A stretch of DNA of 64,000 bases from Lepraria neglecta (taxonomy: Eukaryota; Ascomycota; Lecanoromycetes; Lecanorales; Stereocaulaceae). The stretch is taken from assembly GCA_033220425.1 (NCBI GenBank), contig CM065646.1, positions 4,409,501 to 4,473,500 on the forward strand, given 5' to 3'. This document shows, in pieces, positions 22,759 to 38,906 of this stretch. How positions within the stretch are numbered: the first letter of the stretch is position 1; each line of letters begins with the position of its first letter. The position numbers and the translations under genes are program-made. Below the pieces are notes generated by a model. The model made no database searches and was not told the origin of the DNA. It saw only the letters and a program-made list of their open reading frames with translations.

Positions 22759-23691
22759 TTATCGAACCATAGGATTGATATATGGTAGCACGGACGAGGG
22801 ATCCCGCTCATGCTTTTTGCGAATAGCCTCCAATAGAAGATACATCCCATCCATGTCTGATGGAAGATGGGACTCCTCCATTATTTTCGTACCAACTGGA
22901 CTCTGCAGGAGACCGACAAAATATTGAAGCTCTCCTAGTTGCTTTTCCCAAAGGCCATAGATATAAAAGCATCGAGCGTTGGTTATGCCTCGCTTTTTCA
23001 ATATTTCCTGTAATAGGTACTCCGTGGTTGTGATGTCATATGCATGTGTATGGAAGCTCAGGCACAGTTGATCAAGTCGAGGCAGCTCGTGAAGCAATTT
23101 TCCCACCTCGTCGATAGGCTCTTTAGTTTGTTGGAAATACTTCATACGTTCTCTTTCCTGATCGTCAATACGCCCACCTGCCTTGAGACATTTGTTGATC
23201 CAAGCATCGATGCCATTGAAAGCGGCATAGGAAGTCTTCTTCATGTACATATCAATTCCGGAAAGATCGCTGCCAAAGTGCGGTAGGCTAATGTGCAATC
23301 GTCGAATATCCTGCAGATTTGGATGATTTCGCAAAACAGAAAGTGCCAATTTTGGATTCCTCGGATTAGTCCAACTCCTGTTTGCCCATGAGACGAGCAT
23401 GAAAGACTCTGGGTCTGCCCGGCCTTCACCCATAGGGAGTCTGGGTACTCGCGGGTGCCTAATGTAAATTGCAAACACATTCTCGCGGTACAGTACCTCG
23501 GTCGCCTCTTGGTGGGTTTGACGATTGAAGAAGAGTATACCAGGGTATTTCCCAGGATGCCATTCAACTGGGCAGTCTTGTCTCTCCAAGTCCGAGTCAC
23601 CATGGTACTCAGAGTGGGGCAGCATGAGCCTGTAGATTGGTAGACGGATTTCAGCGGGTAAGCGCAGGAAAGGGAACACCTGAGAGGACAT
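22759..23691 (-). CDS. 2EXR / F-box-like domain protein
   Basis: A single-exon ORF of 310 aa with an ATG at 23691. It opens with FPFLRLPAEIRLPIYRLML, the start of the 2EXR/F-box-like domain that is greatly expanded in filamentous ascomycetes. The domain continues through ILFFNRQTHQEATEVLYRENVFAI. The rest is helical with Leu- and Arg-rich stretches (HPNLQDIRRLHISL, LPRLDQLCLSFHTHAYDI) that could form a substrate-recognition part. No catalytic motif is visible. Such proteins are often guessed to be SCF adaptors, but no function is established for this one. It is convergent with ECO1. Confidence 0.8.
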   Translation of the reverse strand: MSSQVFPFLRLPAEIRLPIYRLMLPHSEYHGDSDLERQDCPVEWHPGKYPGILFFNRQTHQEATEVLYRENVFAIYIRHPRVPRLPMGEGRADPESFMLVSWANRSWTNPRNPKLALSVLRNHPNLQDIRRLHISLPHFGSDLSGIDMYMKKTSYAAFNGIDAWINKCLKAGGRIDDQERERMKYFQQTKEPIDEVGKLLHELPRLDQLCLSFHTHAYDITTTEYLLQEILKKRGITNARCFYIYGLWEKQLGELQYFVGLLQSPVGTKIMEESHLPSDMDGMYLLLEAIRKKHERDPSSVLPYINPMVR

Positions 23692-23944
23692 GATGCAAGA
23701 CTTGGGGTCAATGAACCTTGCTGCTGATCACATGTTAGATATTCGATGTACACAAGACATGGAAGGTGCTTTCGGCATGTCGGCGAAATAGGACCCGCGC
23801 GGGCTGCAAGGCCAAACTCTAAAATGCTTCACCGTCTCTGGATCCTTTGATAATGGATATCTAGTACGGAGAATGTATCCCTGCCCAAGCGTCTTTTGCT
23901 CATGACAGCTGCCCCCATGACGGCCACTCCCCCACGGAATCGTC

Positions 23945-25776
23945 ATGTCTGGCACCAACCCTTTCCGCCGTAAGAATACTGGCGAACAGAGCTTCAACAG
24001 TCCAGCCGCGCCAGTCAACAATGCTTTCTCAGAGAAATCGGAAGCTCGGATCCCGCCCATAGATACAGGTCAGCCTCGCAACTTGGACAGCGCAATTCGT
24101 GCGCAGTTTCAAGAGAAGACATTTGCTGATGACAGTTAGACATTCCTCGCGCAGCCAAGACCAAGACAGGCAAGACTGTTCGAATCATATCCCCACATTC
24201 TGCTACATCAGAAGATGAACATGGCATGCCAGGGGGCTTCTTCCCTCCGTCCCGTATCCTCACTTCCCCTCCGCCTAATACCGCGTCCTTCAATATCCCG
24301 GAAGACGGATCACCGGCTGATCCTTTCAGCACAGAGTCCGATGGAGGGGCAAGTACGGAGGAGGAGGAGAGTATGCGGCAGAATACGTTGAGCAACTCGG
24401 GAAACTCAATATCAAATCTACAAGGGACGAAAGCAGTACCAGCGAATCCCTTTGCCAAAACTCTTGCTAGTCTCAATACAGAAAGCCAGCCCGGTCCTGC
24501 CGGCTCGAGAACCGAGCAGCGTGCTTCAGAAGCAGAGACCAGCACAGCGAGACCACATTACGATGTAGATGATTTCAAGAGGCTATTGTTGAAAGGCGAA
24601 AAGAATGTTTCAGGACCTAGTCCGGCGATCCCACCTCCAGTCAGCTTCCAAGGTCAGCACGGCGTTGGTGATAGCAGCAGCAACACAGATACGTCTTCGA
24701 TATCGAGGCAATCCATCTTCGAACCCACATCGGGCCCTGCTCTTCAAGAATCACCAAGATCATCACACGAGGGCTCCCCAATGGACGAAGAGCGGCAGCA
24801 ACTCGTAGGGAGTCCTCCACCTACGTCAGGGAAGATCAAACCTGCAGCCCCAAAGCCCCGTCATGGCAAGCTAGTGAAAACGAATGCTCCACAGACTGTG
24901 TCTTTCGAGGACCCAACACTATCCTTTTCCAGCTCTACAGCAAGCACGACATTGGCAGCAAGTCCGACGCCAAAGCTACCAGGTACGCCGGGCGGTGTAG
25001 AGAAGCCGCTAGCAGTCTTACCAGACGCATTAGATCCGATTCAGACTGCAGATTCTGCCAACACGAGTACTGAAACTTCCAAAAGGAATTCGTATTCAGC
25101 GACTTCGGACATACAAGCTAGCCCAACTCCGCAAAAGCGTAACCCACCGGCGCCACCCCTCTCACGAAGACATAGTCTCAGACCAAAACCTTTTGCGACC
25201 TCAGAAAGATCTACACCCATCTCGGAAGAAGGCTCACAGGACTCATTCCCATTATCTCAATCTCCTCCGACCACAACCTCGAAAGTCCCACCCCCACCTC
25301 CGCCACGTCGCAATGGTCAAGTCCGAAGCGGCTCACCCTCCTCTATATCTACCACCACCTCAGCCACAGCGATACAATCTCAACCTAGGGATGATGATCC
25401 TCCTACAAAGTCTACAAAAACCCGAGCTCCAACACCGCCAAATCGAAGTCCTTCGCTTTCCGCTATCAAACGACAGTCAACACAGCCCTTCTCCGGATCC
25501 ACTGCAATGGCTGCACCACCACCACCACCACCACCACCACCAAGAAGGCGAGGCTCGAGTGCGAGCAACTACAGCTATAATCCATCTCGATTAAGTGGCA
25601 ATTACAGCACCACGATAACAGAACGCATGAGAAGCGATTCCAACGCTTCTTCTATCTCGCAGCTTCCTCTGAGTTCTCCAACGGCAAGTAACATTGAGAA
25701 TAGAGATGTGCTGGCAGACTTATCTGCTTTGCAAAGAGAAGTCGATGAGCTGAGAGGCAAGTTCGGAAGCGGTTGA
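23945..25776 (+). CDS. Pro/Ser-rich protein with NPF motifs and C-terminal coiled coil
   Basis: Not a recognised family, but the shape suggests a cortical or endocytic scaffold. Exons are 23945..24068 and 24140..25776 (71-nt intron), giving 586 aa. The protein starts MSGTNPFRRKN and has a second Asn-Pro-Phe (PANPFAKT); NPF tripeptides bind EH domains. The middle is disordered, rich in Ser, Pro and Thr, with repeated proline-rich segments (RNPPAPPLSRR, PPPPPPRRNGQ, and a run of nine Pro followed by RRR) that could bind SH3 or WW domains. The last 25 residues (DVLADLSALQREVDELRGKF) form a short predicted coiled coil. The splice restores PPIDTDIPRAAKTKTGK across the junction. Function is inference only. 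Confidence 0.8.
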
Positions 25777-27599
25777 CGGATGAAAGTTTCTTTTCTAGTA
25801 TATACGTAGACACATTTTGCATCTGGGATACGGCGTTCAAGGCACGGCACTGCGGGTGGATTCGGAAAGTGACCATTCTGGGGGGCGTTGAGAGCTGTGG
25901 TTATACTTCATGATAGAGCAAGGAAGAGGAATTGCAGGAGTCGGGAGGGCGAGATCCGAACTGCATCGTCGTATCTAGAGGAACGTGAACAACGTCCATA
26001 GTGAATGTTTGTGACTCTCATGAAAATTTGCACTGTTCCACCTGCTTCTATGATAGAACATTGCTTGATAGCCCAAGACAGCCGTTGATGGTTTAGGAAC
26101 AACGTTATATACGTACCTCCGCCCCCGGGTCTAACCGCGTTGGTGTATACTAGGCCCTCGTGGACGTAGGAAGCCAAAAAGACCACTGCGGACCTGAAAG
26201 GACAAGAATGAGCCCCAAAAGAAAAACAATTCATGCGATGTGCTAATGGGGAAGGACTATTAAGGTCGTTCCGAACGGGAATTCGTAACAATGCACATGG
26301 TAGTGTCATTTTCATGGGAATCAAGACAACTCGACGCAGAAGCCACAGCTTTTCAACGAGCAACTAGGCCTCCATCTAAAACAGTCTGAAAGAGAAGAAC
26401 ATCCAATCCCGAACTGCAACTTGAATGCATGAAAGCTTAGCAATGTCCAAAGCCCAAATTCAAAAGTGCAAAAAATCTTGCTATATATAATAGTGTAGCA
26501 AAAAACACTTCAACAGCCGACATTTGAACCCATGGTCGAGCGGTAAGTCTACCCCAAGATTTTCTCCGTACGTCAAGGAACCACTCAATAGACGCTTATT
26601 GTACGAGCTCTCTTCTCGTAAACGGTTATCAAGTCCGTAAAGAACATTACCTTCGGGTTCATTCTTTTTGCTTTTTTTGCCCTTTTTTGGACTTTGTAAT
26701 TCTTTGTCCAGGGCGTGCCTTGATGTTGTGTTGAGTCTTGGATTCAAATTGTTTTGTGTGTTGAATCGGCTCGTTATCGATATGGGGCGATTTTTTTGAT
26801 AACACCACGTACGCGTTTAGGAGTTCCGGTTTACCTAATTACTCTTCGGTTTCCTTCGACCTTTCAGCTAGCACTTCATGATCCTAACAAGTTTTCCATC
26901 TTCATGGTTGCGACCGATCGTAGTCGACACACAACAGAGATTTTTAAACATGAATCATACAACCGACTCTTCTAAGTCGTAGTGTGTTTGGGACGCAACG
27001 CTTCCAGCTCTTGGAAATATGATATCCCCTACCAGTACAGCATACACCCTTTGAATAGGACGTGCAAGTCTGCAATGCTTGCGACTACACACATTGTGCA
27101 TTCGTGAAGGATTCTGGTAGCTCAAGAGTATTCGCTCAATTAGGCGGTCACAGGGCAGCAACGCGGAACATTTCGATCTTCTTTGGTATGGATTCGAAGG
27201 CTATGATTTACTCATTGAGACCATCATGCTCATTAGGTCAGGTGACTGTCTCTTCTCCGAGTTGTCTGCTCTGCAATGAGAGTTCGTCGTGATGCGGTGA
27301 TGATGCGCGCTTAACTTGGCGCGCGTTTACTGAACTCATCGTGGGTTTCAATTGGTTAGATGTCCTTCACCATTATCTTCTTTGGATAAAAGGGTTTCGC
27401 CATTACAGCAATCTACTCCTGTGAGAACTGGGTGATTATTTTTTGATCTACAGTGACGGATTGATTGGTCAAAAACTTCTAGGCACAAGAAGAAACACGT
27501 GTGATATGATATTCATAGAAGCCCAGGGCAGAAATCCAAACCCTCTTCATGCCGAGCAGCTATCCCCATGACGCCCAGTAACTCCAGTTTCAGACGCTC
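25777..27599. other. Gene-poor AT-rich region
   Basis: A 1.8-kb gap between the Pro-rich gene and the 3' end of MAD2. It is rich in A/T runs (TATATATAATAG near 26481, poly-T tracts near 26668-26685 and 26788). ORFs of up to 151 codons occur, but none has a recognisable start context, composition or family. I see no RNA gene or clear repeat. Confidence 0.45.
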
Positions 27600-28582
27600 C
27601 TAGTCCGCGAGCCTGTAGCTCACAAGGGTATCGACACGATGATTACTCGTACTGAAACTCCTCAACTGCACTTTCTCTCCGTTCTCGATCTCCTTTGCAT
27701 CGCTATCACCCCACTCCATCGGAACTTCTGAATCAGCGTCCGCGTAGACCAGGACATTGAACGTGCAATTGCCGGCGTCGAGCTGTGGAAGAAAAGTTAC
27801 CGAGGCGGTGATTTGCCGGAAGATAGATTGGATTTCGAGTTGAATTTCTTTCTCTGTCTTTTCTGGGGGTGGCTCAGAAGCCTCTCTATATCGCGGTTAA
27901 CGGGGACATCCTGAAGATTAAATGAAAAAGGACACACGTAGGTGCTGCGTTCTCTTTGTCTGGAGGCTTGGATGCATCTCTTGAGCTCTTCTTGGACGAC
28001 TTGTTGAAAAGCTGGACATCGAATTGCCATCTTTCAACGTTTTCACCGGTGTCTTTACTGGTAATCACGACTACAAGCTTGGAGATCTTGCCGCCTGTCA
28101 TCCACTTGTTAAGCTGCGACATGATTCTCTTAATGTAGGTTTTGACTTGATCGTCCGAGGTGACTAGTTTTCATGTTAGCTTGAATCCTACTGAAGCGGT
28201 AGGAGAGATACATACCAAGTATATTAAGGCCATATTTTTTTACGCTGAGAGCATCGTCAGACCTAGATATCGAGTATCGTACTGAGACATACATACGCTG
28301 TAAAGTCTTCTGCAGGATATACTCCTCGTTGAAACCTTGGGCGCGATTAGATCGAGCTTTGTCACATGAGACTGATTGTCTTACAAGATAGTATTGATTG
28401 AGTACTCGAACTACAAACATTCAGCCTTTGCGAGTAACAATTGATATTCTCAACTTACGAATTCGGCAATAAGCTTCGATGAACCTACTCACTGCTTAGC
28501 ATCCATTCCATTCTGTAAGTGGAGGCTCCAAACCTTTCAGCGACAACTTATGCACCAGTGACTTGTCTTTTTCAGCTGACAT
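27600..28582 (-). CDS. MAD2: Spindle assembly checkpoint protein MAD2 (HORMA domain)
   Basis: MAD2 is the HORMA protein that binds Mad1 and Cdc20 at unattached kinetochores and restrains the APC/C. Seven exons: 28582..28534, 28484..28459, 28410..28385, 28335..28297, 28244..28216, 28163..27938 and 27885..27600, giving 226 aa; every phase closes. Spliced protein landmarks are LSLKGSSKLIAEF, FEYSINTILFQRGVYPAEDF, VKKYGLNILVTSDDQ, RIMSQLNKWMTGGKISKLVVVI, VERWQFDVQ, then a linker with PDKENA, and the seat-belt end FSTSNHRVDTLVSYRLAD. Four internal exons are only 26-39 nt. The linker is longer than in yeast, as is usual for filamentous fungi. Its start codon lies 202 bp from that of GUF1, so the two share a promoter region. 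Confidence 0.95.
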
Positions 28583-28784
28583 CTTGGTTCAGCGACTGCG
28601 TCAGTGATGCTGATACATCTAATGCCTCCTCCGAATCGGCGAGAGCGGATTCTGGTTGGTGGAGAAACCCTAAAAGGCCGAACCTTAGCCGAGGCGTTCC
28701 TCCGCAAAGCTCGAAATTTTCGACGACATCAAGTTAAAATTTCCACTCGCTATAGGTGGCATGAGAGCACAGTATCTGTGACTG
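28583..28784. promoter_or_regulatory. Shared MAD2/GUF1 promoter region
   Basis: Only 202 bp separate the divergent start codons of MAD2 and GUF1, so both promoters and 5' UTRs must fit here. No TATA box is obvious. This is inferred from gene positions, not from a recognised element. Confidence 0.5.
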
Positions 28785-30796
28785 ATGCGACGATGTGTTC
28801 AGCCAATCCTCACGGCTCAGATTTGCCATATACAGCCCGCCCTCATTTGGCGACGTTCCTTTGCATCGTCACCCTTACGGCAAGCAAATACTTCTAAGAC
28901 TCTCGTCAGCAGCCTAGAAAAGAGGATATCAGAGATACCACTTGAACGCTTTCGTAACTTCTGCATCGTCGCCCACGTCGATCATGGCAAAAGCACACTC
29001 AGTGACCGGCTGCTCGAGCTCACTGGAACAATCGAACCGGGTGGGAAGAAGCAGGTGTTGGACAAGCTCGATGTGGAGCGCGAGCGTGGTATTACGGTGA
29101 AGGCGCAGACATGTAGCATGCTATACACCTACAAGGAGGATGACTATCTGCTACATCTCGTGGACACGCCCGGTCACGTCGACTTCAGAGCAGAAGTATC
29201 CAGGAGCTACGCGAGTTGCGGCGGAGCTTTGCTCCTGGTGGATGCCAGCCAAGGTGTCCAGGCCCAGACCGTGGCCAACTTCTATCTTGCGTTCTCTCAG
29301 GGCCTTCAACTGGTGCCAATCATCAACAAGATCGACTTGCAGTCGGCAGAGCCGGAGCGCGCTCTGCAGCAGATGAAGGATACTTTCGAGCTTGATCCCA
29401 AGACAGCAGTACTTGTCTCTGCGAGGACTGGTCTTCATGTCGAGAAGATTCTGCCTGCCGTTGTCGAGCAGATCCCAGCGTAAGCGCCGGAACTCGTTAC
29501 AATGATGCTCATCGTTTTGCTAACTTCTTCAGTCCCACGGGCGACCACCTCAAACCCCTACGAATGCTCCTTATCGATTCTTGGTATTCGACTTTCAGAG
29601 GAGTCATACTGCTTGTTCGCCTTTTCGATGGCACTATCAAAGCTGGGGATCAGGTAGTCTCCTTCGCTACTGGCCTGAAATACCATGTTGGCGAGGTGGG
29701 GATAATGTACCCAGATCAAACACCTCAAACCATGCTCCGAGCTGGACAATTAGGCTACATATTCTTCAATCCCGGAATGAAGCGAAGTCAAGAAGCAAAA
29801 GTTGGAGATACTTATACTACAAGTGGGTTAGAGAAGTCCGTTCGACCCCTGCCTGGCTTCGAGGAGCCGAAGACCATGGTGTTCGTGGCCGCGTTCCCAA
29901 CGGATCAAAGCGAGTATGGTCATCTTGAGGACAGTATCGATCAGATCGTGCTCAACGATCGAAGTGTCACAATACAGAAAGAGTACTCGGAAGCCCTAGG
30001 AGCCGGCTGGAGACTTGGGTTTCTAGGGACGCTTCACTGCTCTGTCTTCGAAGATCGATTGCGGCAGGAACATGGCGCAAGCATTATTATCACGCCACCT
30101 ACTGTGCCTTTCAAGGTGATCTGGGCTGATGGCAAGGAAGAAACTATAAGGAACCCAGCACACTTTCCAGATACCAAACTCAACTCTGATAAAGTTGCCG
30201 AGCTTCAAGAGCCTTTCGTCCTAGTGACCATTACGCTTCCCGAGGAATTCTTAGGCAAGGTCATTGAGCTCTGTGAAGGCAATCGTGGCGAGCAGAAGGA
30301 ATTTTCATTCTTCACAGCAACACAGGTGATCTTGAAGTATGAACTTCCCTTGGCACAACTTGTGGATGACTTCTTCGGGAAACTCAAGGGTGTGACGAAA
30401 GGTTATGCCAGCCTGGACTACGAAGAAGCGGCATGGAGAAAGAGCAACATCGTCAAGCTTCAGCTGCTTGTCAATGGACAGCCTGTGGATGCCATTTCTC
30501 GCGTCGTTCATACCAGTCAGACTGATAGATTGGGACGACAATGGGTCACGAAATTTAAGGAGCACGTGGATCGTCAAATGTTTGAGGTGATCATTCAGGC
30601 GGCGGCTGGGAGGCGCATAGTGGCAAGGGAGACCATCAAACCTTTTAGGAAGGACGTGCTCCAAAAGCTTCATGCCGCTGATGTGAGCCGAAGGAGGAAG
30701 CTGTTGGAGAACCAGAAGGAGGGTAGGAAGAAGCTAAAAGCTGTTGGCAACATCACAATCGAGTCGAAGGCGTTCCAGGCTTTCCTGGCTAAGTGA
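28785..30796 (+). CDS. GUF1: Mitochondrial translation factor GUF1 (EF4/LepA family GTPase)
   Basis: GUF1 is the mitochondrial LepA/EF4 homologue, a ribosome-dependent GTPase that supports faithful mitochondrial translation under stress. Exons are 28785..29479 and 29533..30796 (53-nt intron), giving 652 aa. The N-terminus is a basic presequence ([12 protein letters not shown] to [12 protein letters not shown]). The GTPase domain shows G1 [10 protein letters not shown]2 [12 protein letters not shown]3 DTPGH and G4 NKID. Domains II, III and V follow ([36 protein letters not shown]), then the LepA-specific C-terminal domain ([30 protein letters not shown]) ending [22 protein letters not shown]. 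An ATG within the exon restarts nothing recognisable; the first ATG gives the presequence and is preferred. Confidence 0.96.
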
Positions 30797-31116
30797 ATGC
30801 CACAAAAGGTACAACGGATACATTTAAATAGCCTTTAATAAGAACCATTACCCAGCTCACTATAATTCTATGAAAACGGCACATGAAAAGTTGTACTCGC
30901 CGTTGAAGGCAAACCGGAAATATCGGATATAAGGACCTCGCTCGTCACCCCACCACCAAAAGTTGAAGCTGTGACTCGAAGCTCAAAACCTCAAGACATT
31001 TCGGTACTACAGAATTGTGAAACAACACATAACCCCCGAAGACAGCGCCTATGCATCTGCTATTTCACCACAAGATTTTACCTCTGTATTATCGGCGGTA
31101 GCCATAACATCTAGTC
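30797..31116. other. Intergenic region GUF1 to RPC1
   Basis: A 320-bp gap between tandem genes that holds the GUF1 3' UTR (AT-rich, with TTTAAATAG near 30822) and the RPC1 promoter. No other feature was found. Confidence 0.4.
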
Positions 31117-35611
<4,495 letters not shown>

Positions 35612-35836
35612 ATGGTGCATCTGTGATGGCGGTGATATGTGATATGACTTAGACTTGCATTGTGGCGGCATGGCATGGCGCAATTGCATAGCGTGGTGAA
35701 ATTAGTAGGAGATAAATACCCATGGAAGGAAAAGTTGAGAAATGAGACATTCAAGTCTAGGGAGAACAATACGAATATAATATCGCTCAAAGATTAATGC
35801 ATGCCGCCATAACCACCCTACCATGGTTCTCTTCCC

Positions 35837-37228
35837 CTACAAATACGGCTTAACCTGCTCCTCACTCCACTCCCAGAACTTCAAAGCCTGGCCAGAACCC
35901 CCTTCAGACTCAGGCTTCGCCGAAAGCACGAGGTCTTTCCTCAGCGGATGATGGAGACGGCCCCACGGCACGACTAGTCGCGGTATGCATGATCAGCAAA
36001 ATCGCGTAATCAATAGCCACAATTACTGGGTATAGGGATTGAAGGAATAGGCTTAACTTACTGTAAGTGCCATTATGGGAAGCGTTCACATCGGGGGATA
36101 GACCGGCATAGAGCTCAGTGTACGCGCCGTAGATAGGATCATAGAGCATGTGATTCTTACATTGCAGGCATTAGTGCAATCCTGATTGGGGGTTGCTCGG
36201 CGAGGGATTACTTACCAAGATTCTTTTTTGCCACGCAGGTGTATGCCGCTGGAGCTCCGTCTTTAGGCCTCCGGGATTGAGGCTCTGTGTTATCAACATC
36301 AGCAACATACCACCCACCGTTCAATCATGAAATGCTTACCACACTAATAATACCCTTACCCCCATACCTCCTCGCGAGTTCCTGACCATGGAAAATATTC
36401 CCCGCTTTGCTGACACCATATTTATGCCAACGGGATTGATCGTTCTTGTAATCCATATTGTCGAGATCAACGCCCTTCTTCGGCGAAAAATACTCAGCGC
36501 CATTGGAAGAAGTCCAAACGACACGCACGCTCTCTGCTGGTGCTGTCTTCGCGGTTTGCAAAAGAATGGGCATTAAGAGCTTAGTGAACAGGAAAGGAGC
36601 AACGCAGTTGGTTCCGAGCTGCAATTCATAACCTTGCTTCGTTTTGCTGCCCTGGGGCGGTGTCATGACGCCTAAATAATGTAGAGTCAGCCCCTCCTTT
36701 CCAGGTCTGCACTTGGGTCATAAGGCAAGTTTGAGGAGCACGCAAAGGGCAAACATCGCACCCTTTTTCCCCAAAACATATCATGCTTCTCAGATTGTGG
36801 AGCGAACTGGGAGTTTTTTATTCGAAGCTAAACATACCAGCGTTGTTGAGAAGCACATCTAGGCGGTCATTTTCCCGGAGGAAAGCCTCAGCGGAGGCTT
36901 TGATAGTGGTGAGATCATCGAGGTCGAGGTGCAGGAATGTTAGTGAGCCTTTGGAGTTTGGAGCGCGGGTTTTGATTTCTGAAATTGCTTTTTCGGCTTT
37001 GGCTGAGGAGCGGGCTGCGACGTAGACTTTTGCGTTGTGCAGGTAGAGGATGTAGGCTAGTTCGCGGCCTACGCCTGAGGAGGAGCCGGTTACGATGAAG
37101 ACCTGGGGGAGTTAGCCAGAGCTATGATGAAAGGAGTTGGTTATTATCACTTTGCCGGATTGGTCTGGCAGGTTCTTCTCAGTAAGAACCGGCTTAGGAG
37201 GCCAGAACTGACTTAGGGTTGCGCCCAT
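35837..37228 (-). CDS. Short-chain dehydrogenase/reductase (retinol-dehydrogenase-like)
   Basis: An NAD(P)-dependent oxidoreductase of the classical SDR family; the substrate is unknown. Six exons: 37228..37151, 37102..36838, 36671..36340, 36284..36216, 36155..36062 and 35973..35837, giving 324 aa. Exon 1 encodes only a leader (MGATLSQFWPPKPVLTEKN). The Rossmann cofactor motif is TGSSSGVG, with DVLLNNAG following. The catalytic Ser lies in VVWTSSNGAEYF and the YxxxK pair in YGVSKAG. SLNPGGLKTELQRH follows as the usual post-catalytic PG motif. Intron 2 is 166 nt, long for this region. The mix of TGxxSGxG and the WxxPKPxxTEKNLPDQ leader is typical of many fungal SDRs acting on lipids or secondary metabolites. 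Confidence 0.9.
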
Positions 37229-38906
37229 CTTGCCGTTGAAAGTGTTGCGAAATTATAGTCGAAAGCGAAGTAGGTATAGTTCTATTCCCTTAAGATCTGG
37301 GATGACGTAGACGACTGAGGATGTAGCAAGTTTGAACCGAAATCGAAACCTTTTTTTCTTTGTCTATTTCATCTTGACACTGAGATACATTGAGTGAAGA
37401 ACAAAGGAAAAAAGAGGTAGTTGCGTCCTTTTTATATGGTTGTTTACGAAAAGGTCAGACAATGTCAGAGAATAGTGAAATCGGAGTCGGCAAAACCATT
37501 CCAGGCTGCCCCGGGTCTAGTACCCATTTTGGGGCCAAGAACTCGCACCAACTTTTAATCACTCACTCTACGTAAGTCGTGGTTGACTTACAATATCTTT
37601 TTTGAGGTTGTTAGCCGTTGATGTGGCTCATCGCCTGGAAATGGAGGACAGATAGGCGACAAGGATCATTTGACTATACGGCCTACTACGGTTGAGAGCC
37701 TTGGCACACTTCTTGCTATCATCCCAGCAGCAGCGCTATGAAAAGAATTTTTGAACAGTATATTGGGCTTATGCAGAGTGCCTTGTACTAGTCAATGGTC
37801 CTTTAAAGTCCTCTAAGATTGGTATTATAACATACATACGCAGATGTCTTGCTCCAGAGCTGGAAAGAAATTCTGCACTCAGCCTGCGAGACATGGGCCT
37901 CACTCTGCTCTTTTGTTCTCTCGACAAGGTGATGGATACAGGGAAAACAACGTGTTCGGGGAAAGCCAGCAGATTGCAGTACAGCGTCGCAGAATTGGAA
38001 GGGAATGTGAAGATATCGTGGACAAACTCCTCAGAAAGGTGACAGCAAAGTCCAATATAAGCTAACATTTCCGGTTGCAATTTCAAAGCGGCTGCGCATC
38101 AAGAGTCAGATAGCAGGATGTAAGGCCACAGAATAGCTGGCGAGTGGAAAGTTGCGGACCATAAGCGAGAGCAATTTTTGAGATGGTTGCCTATCCAAGT
38201 TGTATTAGCGCAAATGGAAAGCCGCAGAGCTGACAAGAATGAAGTTGCAACATTTTGAACAGCAGTGAACTCGAGCATCAGAAATCCAGACAGAGTGCCA
38301 TCGTCGCATCAATCTGTTAAAAACCCCCAAATTGCTCCAGTCCCGCAGGGATCCGACACCGGTACACCATGCTTTGGTCGGTCCTTACCCACATTCAATC
38401 ACTGCTTCATCGGCGGACAACCCGAATTCTATCGAACAATAGATGTCATTAAGGTGCCATGACCTGCAGTCGATGAGGTCTAAGCCCGCAGTGAAGCAAA
38501 TTCGTGGGGCAGTGAAGTGGCAAGAAAAACGCAGGGACTTGTTGTATATGGATGCACCAGATGAGCCTCTCAGGCAAAAGTCTTCTCACTTGCGCCAAAA
38601 TTCAGGGAGCTGCACCATAACAATGGGAAGCTTTCTGATCTTGCGAATGCCAGAATAATAGGGAACCTTCCAATCAAATGTCGCAAAATGTTCGGCTATA
38701 TACCACTAGCGTGGTGACTAGGAACGGATCAACAGCGGGGCTGTGGACTATTTATTTGTATTCGGGATCGCCCACGTCTTTCCCAAAGATTTGGATCCCT
38801 TTGCGCCCAACCATTTTCACCACCAACAACCACTTCAGATTTCAATTTCCAGCACCTCATTCGAAAGTTCATCAACGCGTCTACCAATCCATACCCATCA
38901 TCCACG
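37229..38906. other. Long divergent intergenic region, SDR/histone H1
   Basis: A 1.7-kb gap between divergent genes with no credible protein. Short ORFs (for example one of 105 codons on the minus strand near 37800-38080) lack family features. TATATA at about 38697-38702 lies about 205 bp upstream of the histone H1 ATG and is a possible TATA element. The final 100 bp before that ATG are CA/TC-rich, as in strongly expressed fungal genes. Confidence 0.45.

Noticed and set aside
25193-25594. A 133-codon ORF ending in a His run
   Set aside because: It is the CAC frame of the polyproline tract inside the real gene; the real frame is continuous and spliced.
25908-26363. A 151-codon minus-strand ORF in the gap after the Pro-rich gene
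   Set aside because: It has no recognisable domain, no biased composition, no supporting splice structure and no good start; probably chance.
26520-26640. A string resembling a tRNA D-arm (ggtcgagcggtaag)
   Set aside because: No matching acceptor stem, anticodon arm or T arm follows.
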